Under the pieces are notes generated by a model that did not search any database, was not told where the DNA came from, and saw only the letters and a list, made by a program, of their open reading frames with translations. A stretch of DNA of 64,000 nt from Campylobacter rectus (GTDB lineage Bacteria; Campylobacterota; Campylobacteria; Campylobacterales; Campylobacteraceae): the NCBI RefSeq assembly GCF_004803795.1, contig NZ_CP012543.1, forward strand, positions 1,302,001-1,366,000, given 5' to 3'. A program made the translations under genes and the position numbers. Within the stretch, counting starts at the first letter, position 1; each line of letters begins with the position of its first letter. Positions 35,801 through 44,120 of the stretch are shown here, piece after piece.

Positions 35801-38026
35801 AAAGTCGTGAAGTCAAACTCCAAATTTAAAGCTAGCGTAAAAACCGAGCCAAATGCGGAGGTTACGCTATTTGCGGTCGATGAAGGCGTACTTCAAGTAA
35901 CAAATCAAAAGCTAAAAAGCCCTCTTGACTTTTTTGACAAAATTTTAAACGACGGCGTGCTTGATTATGATATCTACGCAAATTTGAGCGGATTTAAAAA
36001 AGACGGCAAGGTGCTAAACTTCGGCGGTGACGCGGCGGCTGCTCTTATGGAGATGAGAATGGCTAAATTTGCCAGCCCGGTCGATAAGAAAAACGTAAAA
36101 ACCTACATCAAAATGCAAACCGCAAAAGCGGGCGCGGATGGCGTAGCGAACTTTGACGTAGAGGTGCCTAGCGACTTTAACTCCGAGATAAATTTGGCCG
36201 CGCTTAGCGTCATCGGCGATAAACTGGGCTTTAGCGTAAATGCCGTCAAGGTAAAAGACGATATCATCCTAAAACCTACGCAAACGGCGTATTTGATACA
36301 GGGCGATAAGGTAAATTACACACTACGAGTGATAAACACGACTAAAGAGCCAAAAACCGTCGCCTTAAACATAGATACGAACTTAAACGCGCAGCTAGCC
36401 GTCGATAGTATCGAGCTAAAACCAGAAGAAAACGCGAAGTTAAATTTCACGATCGACGCTAACGCTACGGGCAAAGCCTATATAAATTTCACCGCAAACG
36501 ACGGCAAAAACAGCTACTCCTACTCGCAAAAGCTTGACGTCATCCACGCCTATCCGCTTAGCACTTACGCTAAAAATTTCCAGGCTACCGAGCAAAAAAC
36601 ATTTAAGCTCGACGAGGAGTTTAAGCGCATCAGGATCGACGCTTCAAGCTCTATTAAAGGCGTATTAAGCGCAAATAGCGACAAGCTCGTAAATTACCCT
36701 TACGGATGCTCCGAGCAGCGCTCAAGCAAGCTTTTTGAGCTAAATTTCCTAGTGCTTGGCGGAGACGACTCTAAAGAGGCTAAGGCAAAAGAAGCCGACA
36801 GAAGAAGATTTGTCGAAGCGGGTATGCAAGACGTCGTCAAGATGCAAAAAACAGACGGCAGCATCGGCTATTGGAATCAGCTAGGCTACACAAACAACTT
36901 TGCCTCGATCTACGCTATCGATATGTTATTTACGCTTGAAAAATCAGGCTTTGCGCTCGATAGTTACGTAAAAAACAAAGCGATCGACTGGCTAAAGGCG
37001 TTTGGCAGCAACGATAACTTCCAATCCCTTTACGCAGCCTACGTCCTAAGCACGCAAAAGAAGCTCGATAGATCAAAGCTAAACGCTCTATACGATCAAA
37101 AAAGATACCAAGGCAGTGCGCTTGAAGGCTACTTGATGGCGGCGATCCTCAAAAACGAGGGACTAAATAAAGAGAGCGAAAAAGTGCTAAAAGAGCTAAA
37201 TAAATCAGCCTATAACCGCGAAAACGAGCTAGCCGATAACTTCGGTTCAGAGATCAGAAACAAGGCCTTTATGCTACTTTTACACGCTAATCACTTTGAG
37301 AAAAACGCATTTAGCGACGAGCTAGCCGACTACCTGATCGCTCGCGTAGATAAGCTACATTCGACGCAGGAGCGCGCATTTACGCTAAGAGCGCTAAGAG
37401 CATATATCAAAGACGTCTCAAGCGAGAACAAATTTAAGCTCATCGCCGACGGACACGATCTAAATTTCGACGGTCGCGGAGCTATCAACATCGCTCCTAA
37501 AAAGCCCGAGATCACTATCGTGCCCCAAAACGGCGCAGCCGTGTATCTAGGCGTTAGCGCGTCAGGCTACAAAAAACTAGACGTAAATCACAAATTTGAC
37601 AAAAAAGGGCTTGATATCTACAGAACCTTCGTCGGCAAAGACGGCAAGGAGATCGATATCAACGCGCTTAAGGTAAACGATATCATCTACTCAAAGCTTT
37701 CTCTTAGAACGAATGAGTTTATCAGAAACGGCGTGATAAACGAGACGATCAGTCCTTGCTTTGAGGTGATCAACGAAAACATCGTGCCAAACGCAAGAAC
37801 CCAAGCTACGAAGAACTCTATAACGCTCGAGCATCAAAACATCGAGGACGACAGAGTTTTGAGCTTTTATAGTTTGGGCGCTAGCAAGGACGCGCACGTG
37901 CTCTACACGCCTCTTCGCGTCGTTATGAGCGGTAAGTGCATGCTACCTGCGGTCATCACCGAAAATATGTATGACGAGAGTATGAGCGACTACGATCTAT
38001 CTCAGCACGAATTTATCGTCAAATAA
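32861..38026 (+). CDS. bacterial alpha-2-macroglobulin (YfhM-like)
   Basis: A 1721-residue periplasmic protease trap coupled to PBP1C. Signal peptide at residues 1-20 (LIGLSLSCLLVSNLSA), with no clear lipobox at the cleavage site. The MG domains are followed by the thioester motif YPYGCSEQ, where Cys1283 and Gln1286 would form the bond; the second position is Ser where E. coli has Leu. The toroid-like helical TED follows (GSIGYWNQLGYTNNFASIYA). A strong GGAGG lies seven bases before the ATG. It probably inactivates proteases that reach the periplasm while PBP1C repairs the wall. Confidence 0.92.
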   Translation: MRFKLIGLSLSCLLVSNLSAFTLDGSIKALEDGSISFGVKYAQSEQSLIGKVTHKKIIECEPGITGAFEYGSNHILFYPKKPLAKGVSYSCKKGESKVKFYSEDFMLSNMIEYSKDTFLAVFNDEVSEDEFATNFKIYDKQNLAKQNIKYKIVAKTPKSFQIKLLESGENLVFAISKKLKNSSGVNLADDFEVVQKVSSPDENFVDRPKAKTMFLNEVEGASLDNGKLAARLYLKDWIDSDNIKKFIKIKGVNSFEVSDIEYTSHRSEDGEYYYYYIDITSNDFKPQTTYEITFYKGFGDSYSMLRENSIFNVAFGDLKPFLEFTDSGTYMSSLGEIGVKSVNTNTAKVVVEKLKEQNLRYFLNFTETPLDNYVEEVASKNYEIGGAQNETQKSKIKLDFAEGGDGIYLVTIYYDKDKSVKKAVYLTDIGLSMKVSKDEIFLFANRLSKNEVVANADVKIYSVKNNLIASGITNDEGVFKFNKKDIGKDVASAVLTLGKEQSFIALSQNKRLNEESNLDVKDRSEIYNAYLHFASNIIRPQENIKGEIIIKNALFKSLSNMPVKLKIRDPQNKVILNKSVNTTELGVINFDEPVNSGLTGSFKFEVIFANKIIDSYSFSVESFTPQRIKNEVKLDKQIYALDDLIDVKLQSNYLFGAAAANLNGDVALNLYQQDYKNDKFKEYKFSNGEYAANGLDQFIKPVTLDGEGKGETAFKLQSRAKIASVLKGAAVFTINDDGKNVSASKDFSVYPFDAMVGVRANDTYIDANSKLTLNFVSIDPFKGEELKDRQKAIEIKKAIWDYNYDRNGYLKWNKRYEKVFSDTLSGSEFVYDFKQSGDYVVVVSDILSGHSANLDIYVSGWDYGGTLQPTKELAKAKIKLNQKVYKKGDSLNVDVSSVLKSGIGIVTVESENVKKYKVVNIENNVANAKFDLDFDFEGLYVTASIMRVADSDVLPFRTYDKVYAKADKSYRATNVSIEAPKVVKSNSKFKASVKTEPNAEVTLFAVDEGVLQVTNQKLKSPLDFFDKILNDGVLDYDIYANLSGFKKDGKVLNFGGDAAAALMEMRMAKFASPVDKKNVKTYIKMQTAKAGADGVANFDVEVPSDFNSEINLAALSVIGDKLGFSVNAVKVKDDIILKPTQTAYLIQGDKVNYTLRVINTTKEPKTVALNIDTNLNAQLAVDSIELKPEENAKLNFTIDANATGKAYINFTANDGKNSYSYSQKLDVIHAYPLSTYAKNFQATEQKTFKLDEEFKRIRIDASSSIKGVLSANSDKLVNYPYGCSEQRSSKLFELNFLVLGGDDSKEAKAKEADRRRFVEAGMQDVVKMQKTDGSIGYWNQLGYTNNFASIYAIDMLFTLEKSGFALDSYVKNKAIDWLKAFGSNDNFQSLYAAYVLSTQKKLDRSKLNALYDQKRYQGSALEGYLMAAILKNEGLNKESEKVLKELNKSAYNRENELADNFGSEIRNKAFMLLLHANHFEKNAFSDELADYLIARVDKLHSTQERAFTLRALRAYIKDVSSENKFKLIADGHDLNFDGRGAINIAPKKPEITIVPQNGAAVYLGVSASGYKKLDVNHKFDKKGLDIYRTFVGKDGKEIDINALKVNDIIYSKLSLRTNEFIRNGVINETISPCFEVINENIVPNARTQATKNSITLEHQNIEDDRVLSFYSLGASKDAHVLYTPLRVVMSGKCMLPAVITENMYDESMSDYDLSQHEFIVK

Positions 38027-38032
38027 TCCTTT

Positions 38033-38065
38033 GCGAAGCGGTTTTTTAGCCGCTTCGCTTTCTTT
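38033..38065 (+). terminator. rho-independent terminator after the alpha-2-macroglobulin gene
   Basis: GCGAAGCGG (38033-38041) pairs with CCGCTTCGC (38050-38058) around an eight-base loop, followed by TTTCTTTG. Confidence 0.8.
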
Positions 38066-38156
38066 GCCTAATCTTAAAAACAACCTATTTTAAACATATT
38101 ATTAGCAAATTTGTAGTAAAATCCGACATTTTTTAAACGATTATTAAGGATAAAAT

Positions 38157-41105
38157 ATGGCGGAATTTTACGACGCAAAAGAAGTAGAAGATAAATTTTA
38201 TAAAATTTGGGAAGAACGCGGATATTTCGAGATAGACGCAAACAAAAACATCTGCAAAGACGGCCGTAAATTTTGCATCATGATGCCGCCTCCAAACGTA
38301 ACGGGCTCGCTTCATATCGGGCACGCGCTAACCTTCACTCTGCAAGACATAATAACGCGCTACAAAAGAATGGACGGCTATAAAACGCTGTGGCAACCGG
38401 GCCTTGATCACGCAGGTATCGCCACGCAAAACGTCGTTGAAAAGCAGCTCCTAGCTCAAGGCATCAAAAAAGAAGAGCTCGGACGCGAAAAATTCGTAGA
38501 AAAAGTCTGGGAATGGAAAGAAAAAAGCGGCGGTATGATCGTGCATCAGATGCGAAAACTAGGCATCTCTCCAGCATGGTCGCGCCAAAGATTTACGATG
38601 GATGAGGGGCTCAGGATAGCCGTCAAAAAAGCCTTCCTTAATCTCTACGAAAAAGGGCTCATCGTACGCGAAAACTACATGATAAACTGGTGTACGCACG
38701 ACGGCGCGCTCAGCGACATCGAGGTTGAGCACAAGGAAAACAAAGGCAAACTTTATCATTTGAGATACTATCTCGCGGACGAAGCTTCAAATTTGAGCGA
38801 AAATTCCGCATCAAATTTAAGCAAACAAGCCGAAGTATCGTGCGATGAATTTGCGGGTTACAAGGCGAGCGCGAATGAGGCGAACGCGGCGCAAAATTTA
38901 GCAAACAAAAGCACAAATTCAAACAACAAAAATTTCGACGAAATTTTAACCGGAGACGACGAGGCAAAGTATCGCGATGAAGATTTGCAAGTTGCGCAGA
39001 ATTTTGAGAGCGCAGATAGAACAAATAGTTCATCAAGCGAGCAAAATTCAAACTCTTGCAAAGATTCGAGCGAGACGAGCCGCAACAAAGCATATCAAAG
39101 CGAGAGTTTGCCGTATATCGTTGTTGCGACCACGCGCCCAGAGACCTACTTCGGCGACACTGCCGTCATGGTAAATCCAAACGACGAACGCTATAAAAAT
39201 TTGATCGGCAAAAAAGTCGTCCTGCCGATAATCGGTCGCGAGATCGAGATCATCGCCGACGAACACGTCGATATGGAGTTTGGTACCGGCCTGGTTAAGG
39301 TTACTCCCGCGCACGACACCAACGACTACGAGGTCGGCAAAAGGCATGATCTAAAGTTTATCACCGTTTTTGACGAAAAAGGCATCCTAAACGAGCAGTG
39401 CGCGCAGTTTAAAGGGCTTGAGCGACTAGAGGCCAGAGACGTCATCGTAGCAGAGCTAGAAAAGCTCGGAAACGTCGAGAAGATCGAAGACTACGAAAAT
39501 CAAGTCGGCTACTGCTACCGTTGCAAAAACGTCGTCGAGCCCTATATCTCAAAGCAGTGGTTCGTCAAAAAGCAGATCGCAGACGACGCGATCGCAAAGG
39601 TCGGCGAAGGCTTAGCTAAATTTTACCCGGCTCACTGGATAAACAGCTTTAACGCCTGGATGCGCGAGCTTCGCGACTGGTGTATCTCGCGCCAGCTATG
39701 GTGGGGACATCAGATCCCGGTATTTTACTGCGGCGAGTGCGGACACGAGTGGGCGGACGAAGGCGAACCGACGCAGTGTCCAAAATGCAAAAGCGCAAAT
39801 TTCCATCAAGACCCGGACGTCCTTGATACCTGGTTTAGCTCGGGGCTTTGGCCGTTTAGCACGCTTGGCTGGGGCAACGGCGAGGAGCTAAAAAATGAGA
39901 AATGGTTTGACGGCGATTTGGCCGAATTTTACCCGAACAACCTGCTAATCACCGGCTTTGATATTTTGTTTTTCTGGGTGGCCAGGATGATGTTTCAGGG
40001 CGAAAACGCGCTAGGCAAGCTGCCGTTTGACGATATCTATCTGCATGCTCTGGTTAAAGACGAGCAAGGCAGAAAGATGAGCAAGAGCCTAGGTAACGTC
40101 ATCGATCCGCTCGTTAGCATCGATGAGTACAGCGCCGATATCTTGCGCTTTACGCTTGCGCTACTTGCCGTGCAGGGACGCGATATAAAGCTAAGCGACG
40201 AAAAGATGAAGCTCGTGAGAAATTTTACGAACAAGCTTTACAACGCGAGCAAATACCTGCTGCTAAACGAGTCTAAATTTGCAAATTTAAGCGACGCCAA
40301 AATCGAAACAAAACTCGGTAAATACATATTAAGCCGCTTTAACGAGTGCGTGCGCGAAGCGCGAGAGAACATCGACGCCTACCGCTTTAACGACGCGGCA
40401 AACGCTATTTATAAATTTTTATGGGACGAGTTTTGCGACTGGGGCATCGAGCTTAGCAAAGCCGATAAAGGCAGCGTAAGGGAGCTTGGAGCGATATTTA
40501 AAGAGGCTATGAGACTGCTTAGCCCGTTTATGCCGTTTATCTCAGAATTCCTTTTCCACGAGCTTAGCGGCTCAAATTTAGAAAGCGCAAGCTCGATCAT
40601 GATAGAGGCGTATCCGCAGGCTAACGAGCGCGACTTGCAGACAGAAAAGACCTTTGAGCTGGTGATCGAAGCCATCGTCGCGATCCGCCGCGCAAAGGCG
40701 ACCATCGAGCAAGGCAATTCAAAAATCGCAAAAGCCTTCATCAAGCTAAACGGAAACGAAAATTTGACCAAGGCGACAAATTATATCGCGCTGCTGGCTA
40801 AATGCGAACAAATCGAGTTTTGCGACGCTAAAATCGAAAACGCAGCGCGCGACGTGAGCGAAAATTTAGAAGCATTCGTACCGCTTGAAGGCGTGGATAT
40901 GAGCGCTGTTATCATGCGACTGCGGTCGCAAAAAACCAAACTGGAAAAAGAGATAGCAAAGCTATCAGGCATGCTAAATAACGAGAAATTCGTAGCCTCC
41001 GCTCCGCAAGCCGTGGTCGAAGCCAACCGCGAAGGGCTAGCTAGCGCCGCGCAAAAGCTGGAAAAAGTAGATAGCGAGCTAGCAAATTTGGGAGCGGCCG
41101 ATTAA
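38157..41105 (+). CDS. valS: valyl-tRNA synthetase with a low-complexity insertion
   Basis: Class I synthetase charging tRNA-Val. Signatures are PPPNVTGSLHIGHAL (HIGH), the editing-domain VVATTRPETYFGDTAV, a zinc-knuckle-like CGECGHEW...CPKC, GRKMSKSLGNVIDP (KMSKS), the anticodon-binding domain and a C-terminal coiled coil. The length of 982 is about 110 more than typical ValRS of this group. The excess is residues 210-317, a Ser/Asn/Ala/Glu-rich segment between YHLRYYLADE and LPYIVVATTRPET at the entry to the editing domain. A TAAAAT -10-like box is at 38117-38122. Confidence 0.95.
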   Translation: MAEFYDAKEVEDKFYKIWEERGYFEIDANKNICKDGRKFCIMMPPPNVTGSLHIGHALTFTLQDIITRYKRMDGYKTLWQPGLDHAGIATQNVVEKQLLAQGIKKEELGREKFVEKVWEWKEKSGGMIVHQMRKLGISPAWSRQRFTMDEGLRIAVKKAFLNLYEKGLIVRENYMINWCTHDGALSDIEVEHKENKGKLYHLRYYLADEASNLSENSASNLSKQAEVSCDEFAGYKASANEANAAQNLANKSTNSNNKNFDEILTGDDEAKYRDEDLQVAQNFESADRTNSSSSEQNSNSCKDSSETSRNKAYQSESLPYIVVATTRPETYFGDTAVMVNPNDERYKNLIGKKVVLPIIGREIEIIADEHVDMEFGTGLVKVTPAHDTNDYEVGKRHDLKFITVFDEKGILNEQCAQFKGLERLEARDVIVAELEKLGNVEKIEDYENQVGYCYRCKNVVEPYISKQWFVKKQIADDAIAKVGEGLAKFYPAHWINSFNAWMRELRDWCISRQLWWGHQIPVFYCGECGHEWADEGEPTQCPKCKSANFHQDPDVLDTWFSSGLWPFSTLGWGNGEELKNEKWFDGDLAEFYPNNLLITGFDILFFWVARMMFQGENALGKLPFDDIYLHALVKDEQGRKMSKSLGNVIDPLVSIDEYSADILRFTLALLAVQGRDIKLSDEKMKLVRNFTNKLYNASKYLLLNESKFANLSDAKIETKLGKYILSRFNECVREARENIDAYRFNDAANAIYKFLWDEFCDWGIELSKADKGSVRELGAIFKEAMRLLSPFMPFISEFLFHELSGSNLESASSIMIEAYPQANERDLQTEKTFELVIEAIVAIRRAKATIEQGNSKIAKAFIKLNGNENLTKATNYIALLAKCEQIEFCDAKIENAARDVSENLEAFVPLEGVDMSAVIMRLRSQKTKLEKEIAKLSGMLNNEKFVASAPQAVVEANREGLASAAQKLEKVDSELANLGAAD

Positions 41106-41216
41106 TATTTTCGGTTTTTGCGTCAGGGCTTATCGGACCCAAACGGCGCCTTGAGCAGTTAAATTTGACCTGCGGCGCGCCGTTTTACGCGCAAAAATTT
41201 AAAAAAGGATAAAAAA

Positions 41217-42203
41217 ATGAGCGAAAAAATAAAAATAGCGGTTTTGGGATATGGAAATTTGGGTCGCGGCGTGGAGCTTGCCGCGCGAAATAGCAAGGAT
41301 TTAGAGCTTTCGGCCGTTTTTAGCCGCAGAAACCCGAGCGAAGTAAAAACATGCGGCGCGCCCGTGTTTAGCGCGGATGAAATTTTATCGCACAAGGGCA
41401 AATTTGACGTTTTAGTTCTTTGCGGCGGTAGCGCGACGGATCTGCCGACGCAGACGCCCGAGTTTGCGCTAAATTTCAACGTTGTAGATAGCTTTGATAC
41501 GCACGCAAAAATCCCGGAGCACTTCGCCGCGGTAGACGCCGCAGCCAAAAAGGGCGGAAATGTAGGCATCATAGCCGTGGGCTGGGATCCGGGTCTGTTT
41601 TCGCTAAACAGACTATTTGGCGAGAGCGTGCTGCAAAACGGCAGCAGCTACACGTTTTGGGGCAAAGGCGTGAGCCAAGGCCACTCCGACGCCATCCGCA
41701 GGATCGAGGGCGTTGTGGATGCGCGCCAATACACCGTGCCGATAGAAAGTGAATTGGAGCGAGTCCGCGCAGGCGAAAACCCGAAACTTAGCACGCGCGA
41801 AAAACACCTGCGCGAGTGCTACGTCGTGGCCGAGGACGGCGCCAATAAAGCGCGCATAGAAAAAGAGATAAAAACGATGCCCAATTACTTCGCCGACTAC
41901 GACACGAGCGTGCATTTCGTAAGTCTTGCGACGCTTAAAAAAGAGCACGGCGGCATCCCTCACGGAGGATTCGTCCTGCGAAGCGGAGCGACGGGCGAGC
42001 GCGGAGAAAATAAGCATCTAATCGAGTTTTCGCTAAAGCTTGATTCAAATCCCGAATTTACCGCAAGCGTGCTAGTGGCCTACGCCCGCGCGGCGTATCG
42101 TTTGGCGCAAAGGGGCGAGCGCGGCGCATTTAGCGTGTTTGACATCGCTCCGGCGCTTCTTTCGCCAAAGAGCGCAGATGAGCTAAGGCGCGAAATTTTA
42201 TAA
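41217..42203 (+). CDS. ddh: meso-diaminopimelate D-dehydrogenase
   Basis: Reductively aminates tetrahydrodipicolinate to meso-diaminopimelate in one NADPH-dependent step, bypassing the acyl routes. The 328-residue protein has [15 protein letters not shown] (nucleotide binding), [63 protein letters not shown] and [14 protein letters not shown], all hallmarks of Ddh. AAAAAAGGATAAAAAA precedes the ATG. With dapA at the window start, this indicates the dehydrogenase variant of lysine and peptidoglycan precursor synthesis. Confidence 0.92.
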   Translation: MSEKIKIAVLGYGNLGRGVELAARNSKDLELSAVFSRRNPSEVKTCGAPVFSADEILSHKGKFDVLVLCGGSATDLPTQTPEFALNFNVVDSFDTHAKIPEHFAAVDAAAKKGGNVGIIAVGWDPGLFSLNRLFGESVLQNGSSYTFWGKGVSQGHSDAIRRIEGVVDARQYTVPIESELERVRAGENPKLSTREKHLRECYVVAEDGANKARIEKEIKTMPNYFADYDTSVHFVSLATLKKEHGGIPHGGFVLRSGATGERGENKHLIEFSLKLDSNPEFTASVLVAYARAAYRLAQRGERGAFSVFDIAPALLSPKSADELRREIL

Positions 42204-42234
42204 ATTTACGCGTTTTAAAAAACAAGGAAAATTA

Positions 42235-43191
42235 GTGATAAAAATAGAAAATTTAAAGAAATTTTACGGAGCGACGCAGATCATAGACGACGTCAGCCTA
42301 ACCGTAGAAAAAGGCGAAATTTTCGCCATCGTAGGCCACAGCGGCGCGGGTAAAAGCACGCTGCTGCGCTGCATAAACGGCCTAGAGGACTATCAAAGCG
42401 GTAGCCTAAAGGTATTTGACAAAGAAATCTCGGCGCTAAAAGACAAAGAGCTAAGAGAGCTTAGGCGAGATGTGGGGATGATATTTCAGCACTTCGCGCT
42501 GATGGCGAGAAAAACGGCTTTTGAAAATGTCGCGACTCCGCTTAAATTTTGGGGTTACTCAGACGGCGAAATCAAAAAAAGAGTGAGCGAATTACTGGAA
42601 CTCGTAGGCCTTGCGAACAAAGCCGCAAGCTACCCAGGCGAGCTAAGCGGCGGACAAAAGCAGCGCGTCGCCATCGCCCGTGCCCTTGCGCTAAGTCCAA
42701 AAATTTTACTCTCCGACGAGGCGACCTCGGCGCTTGATCCAAATACGACAAATTCGATACTCGAGCTTTTAAAACAGATCAATCAAACGCTAAATATCAG
42801 CGTCGTTTTGGTCACGCACGAGATGGAAGTCGTAAAAAGCATCGCGCGGCGCGCAGTGCTGCTAGAAAGCGGCAAGATAATCGGTAGCGGCACGATCGAG
42901 GAGCTATTTTTAAAACCCGACGAAAAGATGAAGGAATTTCTCGGCGTGAATGAAATTTTGCCGAGCGAGGGCGTAAATATCAGGCTCTTTTTCCCAAAAG
43001 AAGTCGCGCAAAACAGCGTCATCACCCACATGGCGCGCACGCTAAACATAGACTTTAACATCGTCTGGGGCAAGCTTGAAAAGCTAAACGAAAACGTCCT
43101 TGGCTCGCTCGTCATCAACATCGATCCAAAAGACGAAGCGCGCGTGACCGAGTATATCAAGCAAAGCGGCGTATTATGGGAGGTGGCGTGA
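42235..43191 (+). CDS. metN: methionine ABC transporter ATP-binding protein
   Basis: The ATPase of the MetNIQ importer, 318 residues. Walker [14 protein letters not shown] signature LSGGQKQRV, Walker [14 protein letters not shown] and the switch His in VLVTHEM are present. The C-terminal NIL regulatory domain follows ([21 protein letters not shown]), which in this family binds methionine for trans-inhibition. The start is GTG 42235 with AAGGAAAATTA upstream. The stop overlaps metI. Confidence 0.94.
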   Translation: MIKIENLKKFYGATQIIDDVSLTVEKGEIFAIVGHSGAGKSTLLRCINGLEDYQSGSLKVFDKEISALKDKELRELRRDVGMIFQHFALMARKTAFENVATPLKFWGYSDGEIKKRVSELLELVGLANKAASYPGELSGGQKQRVAIARALALSPKILLSDEATSALDPNTTNSILELLKQINQTLNISVVLVTHEMEVVKSIARRAVLLESGKIIGSGTIEELFLKPDEKMKEFLGVNEILPSEGVNIRLFFPKEVAQNSVITHMARTLNIDFNIVWGKLEKLNENVLGSLVINIDPKDEARVTEYIKQSGVLWEVA

Positions 43192-43865
43192 TGCTTGGTA
43201 TCGATTTTTCTAAATTTCCCGACGTTTTCGAGCGCATTTTGCTCCCGGCTATCGGCGAGACGCTCTATATGAGCGTGGTTTCTACGATTTTAGCGTTTTT
43301 GATCGGTCTAGTGCCCGCTATCTTGCTCGTTCTTTCGGCGCAGGACGGCCTAAAACCGAACAAACCGCTATTTATCACGCTTGATATCACGGTAAATACG
43401 CTAAGAAGCTTTCCATTTATCATCCTCATCATCGTTCTTTTCCCGCTCACGCGCCTGATCGTAGGTACTAGTATCGGCACTAGCGCGGCTATCGTTCCGC
43501 TTACTATCGGCGCGGCGCCGTTTATCGCTAGGCTCATAGAAAGCGCGCTAAAAGAGGTCGATAAAGGCATCATCGAGGCCGCTAGGAGCTTTGGTAGCTC
43601 AAATTTTCAGATCATATTTAAGGTGATGTTCGTAGAGGCACTGCCCGGCATCGTAGCCTCCATCACGCTCACGCTTATCGTTATCATCGGCTTTTCGGCG
43701 ATGGCGGGCGCGGTCGGCGGCGGCGGACTGGGCTCAGTGGCGATAAACTACGGCTATCAGAGGTTTCGCCCCGATATCATGCTCTATACCGTCGTGATTT
43801 TAATCATAATGGTTCAAATTTTCCAATCATTAGGAAATTTTATTTATAAGATCACAAAGAAATGA
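43191..43865 (+). CDS. metI: methionine ABC transporter permease
   Basis: Inner-membrane permease, 224 residues, five helices. The EAA coupling motif is EAARSFGSSNFQIIFKVMFVEALPG. I use ATG 43191, overlapping the metN stop (TGATG) and preceded by GGAGGTG; an in-frame ATG 15 bases earlier lies before that ribosome-binding site. Usual MetI features such as ALREVDKGIIEAAR (here ALKEVDKGIIEAAR) are conserved. Confidence 0.94.
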   Translation: MLGIDFSKFPDVFERILLPAIGETLYMSVVSTILAFLIGLVPAILLVLSAQDGLKPNKPLFITLDITVNTLRSFPFIILIIVLFPLTRLIVGTSIGTSAAIVPLTIGAAPFIARLIESALKEVDKGIIEAARSFGSSNFQIIFKVMFVEALPGIVASITLTLIVIIGFSAMAGAVGGGGLGSVAINYGYQRFRPDIMLYTVVILIIMVQIFQSLGNFIYKITKK

Positions 43866-43902
43866 TTTTTGCGTCTGATTTTATTTTCTTTTAAACTTTT
43901 TT

Positions 43903-43912
43903 TGCATAAAAT
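43903..43912 (+). promoter_or_regulatory. extended -10 promoter element for the metQ leader
   Basis: TGCATAAAAT combines a TG extension with a TAAAAT-like -10 box, 34 bases before the leader ORF and 39 bases after metI. It suggests that metQ has its own transcript in addition to read-through from metNI. Confidence 0.45.
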
Positions 43913-43945
43913 CCCGAAATTAATTTTGCAAAGAAAGGATAGAAA

Positions 43946-44005
43946 ATGAAATCGGATATGTGCGAAATGCGTCGTTTCACTAAATTTAAGTCGTCGAAAG
44001 ACTAA
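43946..44005 (+). CDS. putative 19-residue Met/Cys-containing leader peptide
   Basis: The ORF MKSDMCEMRRFTKFKSSKD has Met codons at 1, 5 and 8 and a Cys at 6 (MCEM). Its own Shine-Dalgarno, AAGAAAGGAT, is spaced well before the ATG. It ends exactly one base before the first arm of the stem system that controls access to the metQ start. Short length and lack of homology knowledge limit certainty; the argument is its position, ribosome-binding site and codon content. Confidence 0.5.
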   Translation: MKSDMCEMRRFTKFKSSKD

Positions 44006-44006
44006 C

Positions 44007-44117
44007 GCTAAGCGCAAAATTTCTTTTTAAGCGCTTAGTTGCGCTAAGCATTTAAAAAGAAATTTAAGCCTCCGCTCATATCCTTTTTTAAATGCTGGCT
44101 AAATTTTAAAAGGATAT
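44007..44117 (+). promoter_or_regulatory. metQ leader with mutually exclusive stems, one burying the ribosome-binding site
   Basis: Perfect complementarities seen: A 44007-44015 with B 44031-44039 (8 pairs plus one G-U); D 44017-44030 with E 44052-44065 (14 pairs), nesting GCTTAG 44033-44038 with CTAAGC 44044-44049; 44047-44058 with F 44085-44096 (12 pairs); and ATATCCTTTT 44078-44087 with AAAAGGATAT 44108-44117 (10 pairs), which covers the metQ Shine-Dalgarno. A:B is incompatible with D:E, while pairing of F frees the ribosome-binding site. This is the wiring of a two-state translational attenuator. The model is inference; the complementarities are directly seen. Confidence 0.55.
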
Positions 44118-44120
44118 AAA

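Noticed and set aside
38784-39107. Intein within valS
   Set aside because: The inserted segment is only 108 residues, low-complexity, and lacks the Cys/Ser start, His-Asn end and Hint-domain blocks an intein needs.
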